64,000 nt of DNA from Acidobacteriota bacterium (lineage in GTDB: Bacteria; Acidobacteriota; JAAYUB01): positions 37,240-101,239 of the forward strand of contig JAAYUB010000004.1 in the NCBI GenBank assembly GCA_012517875.1, written 5' to 3'. The position numbers and the translations under genes were made by a program. Position 1 is the stretch's first letter. Each line of letters opens with the position of its first letter. Below the pieces are notes generated by a model that saw only the letters and a list, made by a program, of their open reading frames with translations, had not been told where the DNA came from and did not search any database. This document shows, piece by piece, positions 1 to 9,580 of the stretch.

Positions 1-800
1 GGCGCATCAAGCGGATCACCCGCCAGATCGCCGGCGCGCTGGAGATCTCCGGCCCGTTCAACATCCAGTTTCTGGCCCGGGACAACCACATCCGGGTGAT
101 CGAGTGCAACCTGCGCGCATCGCGCTCCTTCCCGTTCGTGTCCAAGGTGCTCAAGCTCGACCTGGTGGAGCTGGCCACGCGGGTGATGCTGGGCCGCGCG
201 GTGGAGAAACCGAACAAATCCATCTTCGAGTTGGATTGCGTGGGCGTGAAGGCGCCGCAGTTCTCCTTCGCCCGCTTGCACAAGGCCGATCCGATCCTGG
301 GCGTTGAGATGGCCTCCACAGGCGAGGTGGGTTGCCTCGGCGAGGACTTCCACGAGGCGGTGCTCAAAGCGATGCTCGCGGTGGGCTACGCCGTGCCGGA
401 GCGGGGCGTGCTGCTGTCCACCGGCGAGCCGCGGTCGAAGCTGGAGCTGCTGGCGGCCTGCCGGCTGCTGCAGGCGCGGGGGCTCCCCCTCTACGCCACC
501 CGCGGCACCGCCGCCTTCCTGGCCGGGCACGGCGTGACGGCTGAGGCGGTTCGTTGGCCCGACGAGGACGGCCGACCCAACAGCCTGGACGTCATCCGGG
601 AGCGGCGGGTGGACCTGGTGGTGAACATCCCCAAGAACCTGAGCCGCGACGAACTCAGCAACGACTACCGAATCCGTCGCAGCGCCATCGATTACAATGT
701 GCCGCTCCTGACCAATGCGCGGCTGGCGGGGGCGTTTATCCACGCCGTCTGCCGACTGAATCTGGCCGAGTTGTCCGTCAAAAGCTGGGACGAGTACTGA
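1..800 (+). CDS. carB: Carbamoyl-phosphate synthase large subunit, C-terminal part (5' truncated by window edge)
   Basis: The reading frame is open from base 3 and stops at 798-800, so the gene begins outside the window. CarB makes carbamoyl phosphate from bicarbonate, ammonia (delivered by CarA) and two ATP, for pyrimidine and arginine synthesis. The visible part starts in the second ATP-grasp half, with the typical signature ECNLRASRSFPFVSK, and ends with the MGS-like allosteric domain (from about LSTGEPRSK to the end; TRGTAAFL and NIPKNLSRDELSNDYRIRR are typical of it). It is followed by a hairpin and then tRNA genes on the opposite strand. Family assignment is secure. Confidence 0.95.
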   Translation, partial: RIKRITRQIAGALEISGPFNIQFLARDNHIRVIECNLRASRSFPFVSKVLKLDLVELATRVMLGRAVEKPNKSIFELDCVGVKAPQFSFARLHKADPILGVEMASTGEVGCLGEDFHEAVLKAMLAVGYAVPERGVLLSTGEPRSKLELLAACRLLQARGLPLYATRGTAAFLAGHGVTAEAVRWPDEDGRPNSLDVIRERRVDLVVNIPKNLSRDELSNDYRIRRSAIDYNVPLLTNARLAGAFIHAVCRLNLAELSVKSWDEY

Positions 801-805
801 AAAAA

Positions 806-829
806 AGCCGCTCCGGGTGTGGAGCGGCT
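806..829 (-). terminator. Intrinsic terminator of the tRNA-Glu transcript
   Basis: A perfect 9-bp stem (AGCCGCTCC / GGAGCGGCT) with a 6-nt loop sits nine bases beyond the encoded CCA end of tRNA-Glu. On the minus strand it is followed by a run of six T, the layout of a rho-independent terminator for minus-strand transcription. It may also slow transcription leaving carB, but there is no T-run on that side. Confidence 0.75.
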
Positions 830-837
830 CGCTATGT

Positions 838-913
838 TGGCGTCCCCAAGGGGATTCGAACCCCTGTTGCCGGCGTGAAAGGCCAGTGTCCTAGGCCTCT
901 AGACGATGGGGAC
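838..913 (-). tRNA. tRNA-Glu (anticodon TTC)
   Basis: The minus strand folds as a standard cloverleaf. The acceptor stem is GTCCCC... / ...GGGGAC, the anticodon loop is CTTTCAC (anticodon TTC), the T-arm is GGGGTTCGAATCCCC, and CCA is encoded at 838-840. A promoter lies upstream and a terminator downstream. Confidence 0.95.
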
Positions 914-942
914 GGATCAGTGTCCAAAGAACAGAGTCGGCA

Positions 943-971
943 TTTTTACCTCAACCTCGGGCGCAAGTCAA
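943..971 (-). promoter_or_regulatory. Sigma-70 type promoter for tRNA-Glu
   Basis: On the minus strand, TTGACT (971-966) and TAAAAA (948-943) are separated by 17 bases, about 30 bases upstream of the mature tRNA-Glu 5' end. The -35 box is good and the -10 box is moderate. Confidence 0.5.
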
Positions 972-1035
972 GGCGAAAAGCACAGTAGCCGGGCTGATAT
1001 CCGTCGCGGCGGCGCGGCGAGAAAAGGAGGAAAAG

Positions 1036-1111
1036 TGGTGAGGCGTGCTGGATTCGAACCAGCGACCCACGGCTTAAAAGGCCGTTGCTCTGCCAGCTGA
1101 GCTAACGCCCC
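1036..1111 (-). tRNA. tRNA-Lys (anticodon TTT)
   Basis: The minus strand gives a cloverleaf with acceptor GGGGCGT / ACGCCTC, D-arm GCTCAGCTGGCAGAGC, anticodon loop CTTTTAA (anticodon TTT) and T-arm CTGGTTCGAATCCAG. CCA is encoded at 1036-1038. It has its own promoter at 1129-1156. Confidence 0.95.
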
Positions 1112-1128
1112 GCCCAAAAAGCGGTCCC

Positions 1129-1156
1129 ATGATAGCGCAACGCGCCGGAATGTCAA
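1129..1156 (-). promoter_or_regulatory. Sigma-70 promoter for tRNA-Lys
   Basis: A consensus TTGACA (1156-1151) and TATCAT (1134-1129) lie 16 bases apart on the minus strand, 17 bases upstream of the mature tRNA-Lys 5' end. Confidence 0.75.
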
Positions 1157-1161
1157 GAACA

Positions 1162-1198
1162 GGCCGCCGGCCGCCGCTCAAGGCGGCGGCCGGCGGCC
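1162..1198. repeat. Perfect 16-bp inverted repeat (GC hairpin)
   Basis: GGCCGCCGGCCGCCGC and its exact reverse complement flank the loop TCAAG, between the dehydrogenase stop codon and the tRNA-Lys promoter. It has no T-run, so it is not a canonical intrinsic terminator. Its position suggests it insulates the tRNA promoter from minus-strand read-through or protects an mRNA 3' end. Confidence 0.7.
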
Positions 1199-1232
1199 GA
1201 TGGGTTGCCGGAGTTCGAAGCCGGAGGTGTCG

Positions 1233-2351
1233 TTACAGCTTGGCGGCGACGGCCTGGGCCATCTCCAGCGTCTTGCTGGCGCCGCCCATGTCGTACGTGC
1301 GGACCTTTCCCTCGGCGATGACCGCCGCGGTGGCCTGCTCCAGGCGGGCGCCCTTCTCGGTTTCACCCAGCCAGTCCAGCATCATCTTGGCCGCCAGGAT
1401 GGTGGCGATGGGGTTGCACTTGTACTGGCCGGCGTACTTCGGCGCGGACCCGTGGGTGGGTTCAAACACGGCCAGCTTCTCGCCGATGTTGCCGGAGCAG
1501 CCGAAGCCGAGGCCGCCCACCATCTGGGCGCAGAGGTCGCTGACAATGTCGCCGTACAGGTTAGGCGCCACCAGCACGTCGTAGTTGAACGGGTTCTTCA
1601 GCAGCCACATGCACATGGCGTCGATGTTGGCGTCGTCGGTGGCGATGCCGGGGTAGCCCTTGGCCACCTCCTTGAATGTTTCCAGGAACAGCCCGTCGGT
1701 GGCGCGGACCACATTGGCCTTGTGGACGCAGGTCACCTTCTTCCGGTTGAACTTCTTCGCGAACTCGAAGGCGGCGCGGATGATCCGCTCGGTGCCCTTG
1801 CGGGTGTTGATCTTCGTCGAGACGGCGTACTGGTCCAGGGGCACGTCCTTGAAGGCGGCGAAGGGCTTGGACAGCTTCAGGAGTGTGTCGCGCAGCTCCG
1901 CGGGCACCGGGTTGAACTCGACGCCGGCGTACAGGTCCTCGGTGTTCTCACGGAAGATCACCAGGTCGATCCCCTCCTTGAAGTTGAGCGGATTGCCGGG
2001 GTACGCTTTGCAAGGCCGCAGGCAGACGTACAGGTCGAACAGTTGCCGCATGCGGACGATGGGGGAGCGATAAACCAGCCCCTTGCCTTTCAGTTCGGGC
2101 ACCAGCTCAGCCTCGGCGGCCTTGACCGGCTTGGAGGTGATGGCGCCGAACAGGGCGGCGTCGACATTGTTCAGCAGGTCGATGGTGCGCTGGGGAAACG
2201 CATCCCCTTCCTTGCACCAGAACTCCCAGCCGATGTCGCCGTGGATGTACTCGGCGTCCAGCCCGATGCGGTCGAGGACGAGCTTGGCCGCCTCGTTGAC
2301 TTCCACCCCGATGCCGTCGCCGGGGAGCCAGGCAATGCGGTACTTGGCCAT
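1233..2351 (-). CDS. Isocitrate/isopropylmalate dehydrogenase family protein, probably NAD-dependent isocitrate dehydrogenase
   Basis: This 372-residue protein belongs to the beta-decarboxylating dehydrogenase family, which oxidises a 2-hydroxy acid with NAD(P)+ and decarboxylates it in the cytoplasm. Visible are the N-terminal LPGDGIGVEV, the substrate region RSPIVRMRQLFDLYVCLRP, the FRENTEDLYAG motif, the metal-binding region around NLYGDIVSD, and the nucleotide motif FEPTHGSAPKYAGQ. The ATG at 2351 has a good SD (AAGGAG). A separate leuB lies at 31808 inside a leu operon, which favours isocitrate as substrate here, but homoisocitrate or a related acid cannot be excluded. Confidence 0.85.
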   Translation of the reverse strand: MAKYRIAWLPGDGIGVEVNEAAKLVLDRIGLDAEYIHGDIGWEFWCKEGDAFPQRTIDLLNNVDAALFGAITSKPVKAAEAELVPELKGKGLVYRSPIVRMRQLFDLYVCLRPCKAYPGNPLNFKEGIDLVIFRENTEDLYAGVEFNPVPAELRDTLLKLSKPFAAFKDVPLDQYAVSTKINTRKGTERIIRAAFEFAKKFNRKKVTCVHKANVVRATDGLFLETFKEVAKGYPGIATDDANIDAMCMWLLKNPFNYDVLVAPNLYGDIVSDLCAQMVGGLGFGCSGNIGEKLAVFEPTHGSAPKYAGQYKCNPIATILAAKMMLDWLGETEKGARLEQATAAVIAEGKVRTYDMGGASKTLEMAQAVAAKL

Positions 2352-2529
2352 AACGGGTCTCCTTATATTAATGGTGCGTGCACGCGTCACTGCCCCTTGC
2401 CCATTCCCGCCGCACGGTCCGCTCCAGACCTGGCCGGGAGCGGAGACGGCGGGCCAAGGATCCCTCATCCTATCATAACCGGGGCGGGAGGTGAACCCCT
2501 TACCGGCGGGCCCGCCGCCGGGACCGCCG

Positions 2530-2558
2530 TTGACAAGCGGACAGTGTTCTGGTAGAAC
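2530..2558 (+). promoter_or_regulatory. Sigma-70 promoter for the THX gene
   Basis: TTGACA (2530-2535) is followed after 17 bases by TAGAAC (2553-2558). It lies about 64 bases upstream of the THX start codon and points away from the dehydrogenase gene. Confidence 0.6.
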
Positions 2559-2621
2559 TACTCGTTCTGCCGGGCCGGCCGCCCGGATGATGGTTCGATT
2601 ACGATGGCACAGGAGTTCACC

Positions 2622-2726
2622 ATGGGCAAAGGCGATCAGCGCACCCGTCGCGGCAAGATCTATCGGGGCACCCACGGGAAGACGCGCCCCAACAACGTCA
2701 AGAAGACCGAGAAGAAGAAGCAGTAA
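2622..2726 (+). CDS. 30S ribosomal protein THX (small basic protein, 34 aa)
   Basis: The short product begins [16 protein letters not shown] and continues THGKTRPNN into a lysine-rich tail. This closely matches ribosomal protein THX (bS31), a tiny basic protein that sits in a cavity of the 30S head. The ATG at 2622 has AGGAG six bases upstream and stops at 2724-2726. An in-frame ATG at 2604 would add six residues but lacks a comparable SD and would place non-family residues before MGKGD. It is monocistronic, with its own promoter, between two minus-strand genes. At 34 codons it falls below usual gene-finder cut-offs. Confidence 0.88.
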   Translation: MGKGDQRTRRGKIYRGTHGKTRPNNVKKTEKKKQ

Positions 2727-2750
2727 TCCCGCCCCACCCGGACCCGCCAC

Positions 2751-3359
2751 TCAGCGCGCCGCTGCGTCTTGCAACAACCGCCGGCGGACGTCCTGAACCT
2801 GGCGGAAGGTGTCGGCCAGCGGGCCCGAGGTGTCGATGACGAAATCGGCCGCCGCCCGCTTCTCGTCGATGGGCTGCTGGGCCCGGATCCGCTGCAGGGC
2901 GGCGGACCGGTTCAGCGCATCCCGCCGCATCAGTCGTTCCACCTGGATTTCCTCCGGACAATAAGCCAGAATCAACGGCCCGTAGCGCCGGGGCTCACCG
3001 GACTCCACGAGCAGAGGCACGTCCACGATGGTGAGCGGCGGTGGCCCGTCATCGGACGGCTCGGCCAGGCGGCGCTGGATCTCCGCCCGCACCGGGGGGT
3101 GCATCAGGCGGTTGAGCCACGCCCGGTGGGCGGGGTCGGCAAACACGGCGCCGCCCAGCCGCTTGCGATCCACCCGACCGCGATCATCCAGCACGCTGCC
3201 GCCGAACCGGGCGGTCACGGCGGAGACAATCTCGTTGCGGAGGAGGATCTCATGGGCCACGGCGTCGGCGTCGATCACCCGCGCACCAAGACGGGCGAAC
3301 ATACCAGCCACGGTGGTCTTGCCCGAGGCGATCCCACCCGTGAGGCCGGCGGTGATCAT
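2751..3359 (-). CDS. coaE: Dephospho-CoA kinase
   Basis: CoaE phosphorylates the 3'-hydroxyl of dephospho-CoA with ATP, the last step of coenzyme A synthesis. The 202-residue length is typical. The P-loop GGIASGKTT is at residues 8-16 and DADAVAHE follows at about 30. The region around LTIVDVPLLVESG carries the usual DxPLL motif. The ATG at 3359 overlaps the stop of the upstream gene by ATGA, implying coupling. Confidence 0.95.
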   Translation of the reverse strand: MITAGLTGGIASGKTTVAGMFARLGARVIDADAVAHEILLRNEIVSAVTARFGGSVLDDRGRVDRKRLGGAVFADPAHRAWLNRLMHPPVRAEIQRRLAEPSDDGPPPLTIVDVPLLVESGEPRRYGPLILAYCPEEIQVERLMRRDALNRSAALQRIRAQQPIDEKRAAADFVIDTSGPLADTFRQVQDVRRRLLQDAAAR

Positions 3360-3640
3360 GACGGCGGCTCCGTGAGGTAGCGGTCCCGGCAGGCGGCGGA
3401 GCAGAAGTGGACTGTCCGGCCGTCACGGCTCGCCGTCACCGCGATCCGCTGGTCCACCCAGGTGCCGCACACCGGGTCGCGGAGCATCTCGCCCCGCTGC
3501 ACCGCCCGGGCCGGTCGGCGCGCCCGGGTCGCGGGTCGGGTTCCGCGGGGGGCGAACAGGGGCGCCAGCACGCGCGCCAGCAGGCGGATCCCCAGCAGGA
3601 TCAGCAGGACCAGGATGATGCGTGAGACCAACACAACCAT
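3356..3640 (-). CDS. Small membrane-anchored protein with a YHS-like cysteine motif
   Basis: This 94-residue protein has an N-terminal hydrophobic segment (about residues 3-26), an arginine-rich linker, then a short metal-binding-like domain: DPVCGTWV at about 57-64 and HFCSAACRDRYL near the end. The cysteine spacing resembles YHS/TRASH-type domains that bind metal ions, so a role in metal handling at the membrane is possible but unproven. Its stop overlaps the coaE start (ATGA); the link to CoA synthesis may only be operonic. The SD is weak (GGGGAA). Confidence 0.7.
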   Translation of the reverse strand: MVVLVSRIILVLLILLGIRLLARVLAPLFAPRGTRPATRARRPARAVQRGEMLRDPVCGTWVDQRIAVTASRDGRTVHFCSAACRDRYLTEPPS

Positions 3641-3761
3641 GGCTTCCCCGTTGGCGACCGCGGGTGCCGAGTGCGGCGCGTCGCCCTATGGTGCCACCGG
3701 GAGGCGGTCGGGGCAAGGGGAAATTGGGGAGCGCCCGGTGCCGGTCCGTCCTCGCTTTCAC

Positions 3762-3790
3762 TTGACAATCCGGGATGGTTTGGGTATTTT
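3762..3790 (+). promoter_or_regulatory. Sigma-70 promoter for the CAT-anticodon tRNA
   Basis: TTGACA (3762-3767), a 17-base spacer and TATTTT (3785-3790) lie 11 bases upstream of the mature tRNA 5' end. Confidence 0.75.
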
Positions 3791-3801
3791 AATGCGCCTG
3801 T

Positions 3802-3878
3802 GCCGGTGTAGCTCAGACGGTTAGAGCACGCGGCTCATATCCGCGGCGTCCGGGGTTCGATTCCCTGCACCGGCACCA
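3802..3878 (+). tRNA. tRNA with CAT anticodon (elongator Met, or Ile2 if modified by TilS)
   Basis: This is a clear cloverleaf: acceptor GCCGGTG / CACCGGC, D-arm GCTC...GAGC, anticodon stem CGCGG / CCGCG around CTCATAT (CAT), T-arm around TTCGATT, discriminator A, and CCA encoded. A CAT anticodon is read as elongator Met, or as Ile on AUA once C34 is converted to lysidine. The sequence alone does not decide between them. A T-rich stretch (3879-3884) follows directly. The next gene is tilS, the enzyme that makes lysidine. Confidence 0.9.
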
Positions 3879-4009
3879 TTTTTTCCGCCCATCCGGGCGC
3901 CGTCTTCGTCCTGTTTCACCTGTCAGCGCTCACCCGATCCTGTGCCACTGCGTCCGGAACCGGCGACCGGGCCGATCTCGGACCGCGCCGGCGCCGGGCG
4001 GAGGGAAAC

Positions 4010-5362
4010 ATGCGGCTCCGGGACATCCTCCAATTCATCCGGGCGAACGGGCTCATCCGGCCGGGTGAGCGCGTGCTGGCCGCCTGCTCCGGCGGTCCCG
4101 ATTCCATTGCCCTGGTCCACCTCCTCGCCCGGCTGGCGTCCACGGTCCCCTTCCACCTGGAGGTGCTGCACATCAACCATCGCCGCGGGCCGGCCGGGGA
4201 CGACGCCGAGGCACTGTGCCGGGAGACCGCCGCCCGGCTGGCGCTGCCGTTCCACCGGCGGGAGCTTGCGCCGGCGCCCCCGCCGCGGGCCAACCGCGAG
4301 GAATGGATGCGCCAGCGCCGCCTGGCAATTTTCGACGAGTTCCGTCGGTCCGGCTTCCACCGGATCGCCCTGGGCCACCAGCGCGACGATCAGGTCGAGA
4401 CCTTCTGGTTGCGGCTGCTCCGCGGCGCCGGCAGCACGGGCCTTGGCGGCATGGCGCCGGCCACGACCGACGGCCGCATCCGGCCGCTGCTGGCGACGAG
4501 CCGATCGGAGATCCTGGCGTACCTGCGCGCGCACGGCCTGGCGTGGCACGAGGATGCCACCAACCGGGATGGGCGTCACCGGCGCAACCGGCTGCGCCAC
4601 CGGGTGCTGCCGGCGCTCGCGGAGGCGGGATTTGGGGATGCGGCGGCCGTGGTGGCGCGGACGGCCGACCTGCTGCGCGAAGAAGCGGCCGCCCTGGACG
4701 CCGCCGTGGAGCGGCTGCTGCCGCCGCTCGCCGAGTCGGCGGACGGCATCCGCTTCGCGCTGGCCGATTTCCTCGCGCTGCCAGAAGCGCTGCAGGGATC
4801 GGTGCTGCGCGCCGTCATCCGGCGGGCCCGCGGCGATCTGCGGCGGCTGGAACGGCAGCATGTGGACCGCGCGCTGCGGTTGTTGCGTGCCGGCCGGAGC
4901 GGCCGGCGGACGGTGCTGCCCGGCGGCTTGGAGGTCCGCCTCGGCAGCGGCGTGGTCCGTCTGGCCCTCGGCCCGGCCAGGAGTGCCGCGTTTGAGTATG
5001 GGCTCGATGTGCCGGGCCGGCTGGAGGTGCCCGAGGCCGGCGCAGCCTTCGAGGCGCTCGACGGACCGCCGCCGGCCGGCCTGACGGAGCCGCACATTGT
5101 GGTGCCACGGCCCGACGGGATGCTGCGTGTCCGCTCCGTTCGACCCGGCGACCGGATCCGGCTCAGCTGCGGCACCCGCAAACTCAAGGCGGTTCTGCAG
5201 GAGCGCCGCATTCCGGTGTTCGACCGCGATCGGGTCGTGGTGGTGTGCGCCGCCGACGGTAATATCCTGGGAATGCCCGAGTTGTCGCTCGGCCTGTGCT
5301 ATAATGATGATGGATGTTTGGGTGCCGACAGGTTGATCACCATCGTAAGGCGGGCAGAATGA
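4010..5362 (+). CDS. tilS: tRNA(Ile)-lysidine synthetase
   Basis: TilS converts C34 of CAT-anticodon tRNA-Ile into lysidine using ATP and lysine, switching it from Met to Ile decoding. The PP-loop SGGPDS is at residues 27-32, the N-type ATP pyrophosphatase core runs to about 190, and the C-terminal TilS domain (SVRPGDRIRL, then GTRKLKAVLQERRIPVFDRD) ends the protein. It has 450 residues, normal for the family. GGAGG lies just ahead of the ATG. It overlaps hpt by ATGA and is followed by ftsH, the tilS-hpt-ftsH order known from many bacteria. Confidence 0.95.
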   Translation: MRLRDILQFIRANGLIRPGERVLAACSGGPDSIALVHLLARLASTVPFHLEVLHINHRRGPAGDDAEALCRETAARLALPFHRRELAPAPPPRANREEWMRQRRLAIFDEFRRSGFHRIALGHQRDDQVETFWLRLLRGAGSTGLGGMAPATTDGRIRPLLATSRSEILAYLRAHGLAWHEDATNRDGRHRRNRLRHRVLPALAEAGFGDAAAVVARTADLLREEAAALDAAVERLLPPLAESADGIRFALADFLALPEALQGSVLRAVIRRARGDLRRLERQHVDRALRLLRAGRSGRRTVLPGGLEVRLGSGVVRLALGPARSAAFEYGLDVPGRLEVPEAGAAFEALDGPPPAGLTEPHIVVPRPDGMLRVRSVRPGDRIRLSCGTRKLKAVLQERRIPVFDRDRVVVVCAADGNILGMPELSLGLCYNDDGCLGADRLITIVRRAE

Positions 5363-5898
5363 AGAAAAAGAGCAAACCCTACGTGGTCTGGCGCACCGAG
5401 GAGCAGATCCGCGAACGGGTCCGCGAGCTGGCCCGGCAGATCAATCAGGACATGCAGGGCGAGGAACTCCACGTGCTGGGGATCCTGCGGGGCTCGTTCA
5501 TCTTCATGGCCGACCTGATCCGTTGTCTGGAGATCCCGGTCCGCTGCCAGTTCATCAACCTGTACTACAAGGATTCCCTCGTCGAAGATAGCTATATCAA
5601 GGAGATTGACGAGACCGTTATTTACCCGACCCTGGCCATCACCGAAAAACACGTCCTGATCGTCTCAACGGTGCTGGACACCGGGATCATCCTGGACCAC
5701 CTGCTGAACCACATCCAGGTTCAGGGGGTCAAGTCGGCCCGTTTGGCGGTGCTCATTGACAAGCCGGTCCAGCGCCGGACCAACATCCAGCCCGACTACA
5801 TCGGCTTTGAGGCGAAGGACGACGAGTTCGTGTTCGGTTACGGCCTCGACGTGCAGGAGGAATTCCGCAATCTGCCGTACCTGGCCACGTTCAAATAG
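5359..5898 (+). CDS. hpt: Hypoxanthine phosphoribosyltransferase-like protein with a divergent PRPP loop
   Basis: By position (tilS-hpt-ftsH) and overall sequence this 179-residue protein is an HPRT, which makes IMP or GMP from a purine base and PRPP. LGILRGSFIF and the C-terminal DYIGFEAKDDEFVFGYGLD fit the family. The PRPP motif is unusual: HPRTs have VLIVEDIIDTGxT, whereas here it reads VLIVSTVLDTGII (residues 99-111). The acidic pair that contacts the ribose is Ser-Thr, and the Thr after TG is Ile; the catalytic Asp (D107) is kept. Activity may be altered or lost. The ATG at 5359 overlaps the tilS stop. Confidence 0.82.
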   Translation: MKKKSKPYVVWRTEEQIRERVRELARQINQDMQGEELHVLGILRGSFIFMADLIRCLEIPVRCQFINLYYKDSLVEDSYIKEIDETVIYPTLAITEKHVLIVSTVLDTGIILDHLLNHIQVQGVKSARLAVLIDKPVQRRTNIQPDYIGFEAKDDEFVFGYGLDVQEEFRNLPYLATFK

Positions 5899-5981
5899 CG
5901 GGGGAGCGGCCACTTTTTCACCGGATCGCCATCTAAACCATTGTCGGGCGACCGGTCCCAAGACGGAACGCGGAGGCGGAG

Positions 5982-7901
<1,920 letters not shown>

Positions 7902-8749
7902 TTCCGACGCCGACACATCCGGGACGATCGTCACCAGCCGCCGAACGATCCCGCTGCCGCAATCCGCATTGGTCATGGGGGTGATCAACATCACCCCGGA
8001 CTCGTTCTATGACGGGGGCTTCTGCCTGGAGGCCGCGGCCGCCGTCCGCCACGCCTGGCAACTGGTGGAGGATGGCGCCGACCTGATCGACCTGGGCGGC
8101 GAGTCGAGCCGGCCGGGCGCCCGACCGGTGTCCGAGGCCGAGGAGTTGGGCCGGGTGCTGCCGGTGCTGTGCGAGCTGGCGCCGCGGCTGCCGGTGCCCA
8201 TCTCCGTCGATACGGCCAAAGCGGGCGTGGCCCGCGTCGTCCTGGCCGAGGGGGCCGAGATCATCAACGACATCGGCGGCCTGCGCGACGAGGCGATGCG
8301 ACGGGTGGTGGCCGACGCCGGTGCGGCCGTCGTCGCCATGCACATGCGCGGCGTGCCGGGCGACATGCAGGAGCGCCCCCCCGCCGTTGACATCATGGCC
8401 GAGATCGAAACCTTTTTTGAGCAAGTCTTGCAACTTCCCCTGCCGCCGCATACAATGATCCTGGATCCCGGCATCGGTTTTGGGAAAACCATCCAGCAGA
8501 ATCTCGTCATCCTGAACCGGTTAGCCGAGTTCCGCGCGTTCGGGCGTCCCATCCTGGTCGGGGCCTCTCGCAAGTCGTTCATCGGCGCCATCACCGGATT
8601 GCCGGCGGCGGAGCGGCTACCCGGCTCGCTGGCCGCGGCCGTGTTGGCGGCGGCTCACGGCGCCCGGATCATTCGGTGCCACGACGTGGCCGCCACCCGG
8701 CAGGCGCTCCGGGTCGCGGCCGCCATTCGAAGCGAAGCGGCGGTGTAGC

Positions 8750-9580
8750 ATGGAGCGCTTCGAGCAGTTCGCGAGGTTCATCCGGGTGAATACGATATCC
8801 GTCACCGATGTGCTGGATATCCTCATCATCTCCTTCGTGATCTACCGCCTCTTCCTGCTGCTTAAGGGCACCCGCGCCGCCAAGATCGCCGGTGGTATCG
8901 CCTTCCTGGTGTTGGTTTATTTCGTGTCCCGGACCGCGCAGCTCCACACCATCCAGTGGTTCCTGACAAATTTTGTGACCTACGCGGTCTTCGCCATCAT
9001 CGTGGTCTACCAGGCCGAAATCCGCAAGATCTTGGCCAATATCGGCGAGGCGCGTTTCCTCGGGCGCTTCTTCGAGCCGGAACGAACCGGCGTCGTGGAC
9101 GACATCGTATTGGCAGCGATGACCCTGTCGTCGAAGCGCACCGGCGCCCTCATTGTCGTGGAGCGGGCCACCGGTCTGAAGAGTTACATGGAGAATGGCC
9201 ACGAACTCAATGCCCGCCTGAGTTACGACCTGTTGGTGACCCTGTTCCAGCCCGACACGCCACTGCACGACGGCGCGGTGATCGTGCAGCGGGACCGGAT
9301 CGCTGCCGCGTCGTGCTTTCTGCCGCTGACGCTGGAGCCCCATCTGAGCAAAGAGTACGGCACGCGGCACCGCGCAGCCATCGGCATCACCGAAGAAACC
9401 GATGCGGTGGCTGTGGTGGTGTCGGAGGAAACGGGCCGGATGTCGGTGGCGGTGGGCGGCCGGCTGAAGCGCTTCACCGATTCTGAAACCCTCACCGCGT
9501 TCCTGAAGTCGCAGCTCGCCCCCAGCCGCGAGCGGAGCCGGTTCAACTGGCTGTGGAAGCGCAAGGAGACCGAGCTGTGA
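8750..9580 (+). CDS. cdaA: Diadenylate cyclase CdaA
   Basis: CdaA makes cyclic di-AMP from two ATP at the membrane; this messenger controls potassium and osmotic balance and cell-wall homeostasis. The 276 residues show membrane helices within about 1-90, then the DAC domain with PLHDGAVIV (DGA at 174-176) and GTRHR (204-208), the two catalytic and ATP-binding motifs. The order cdaA-cdaR-glmM is the conserved operon in which CdaR and GlmM regulate the cyclase. folP stands at the head here. It overlaps cdaR by GTGA. Confidence 0.95.
   Translation: MERFEQFARFIRVNTISVTDVLDILIISFVIYRLFLLLKGTRAAKIAGGIAFLVLVYFVSRTAQLHTIQWFLTNFVTYAVFAIIVVYQAEIRKILANIGEARFLGRFFEPERTGVVDDIVLAAMTLSSKRTGALIVVERATGLKSYMENGHELNARLSYDLLVTLFQPDTPLHDGAVIVQRDRIAAASCFLPLTLEPHLSKEYGTRHRAAIGITEETDAVAVVVSEETGRMSVAVGGRLKRFTDSETLTAFLKSQLAPSRERSRFNWLWKRKETEL

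Noticed and set aside
914..1035. Possible gene between the two tRNAs
   Set aside because: Only short shadow frames without SD; the interval carries the tRNA-Glu promoter.
1200..2555. Plus-strand open frame of 451 codons opposite the dehydrogenase gene
   Set aside because: The minus-strand frame contains all family motifs; the plus frame has none.
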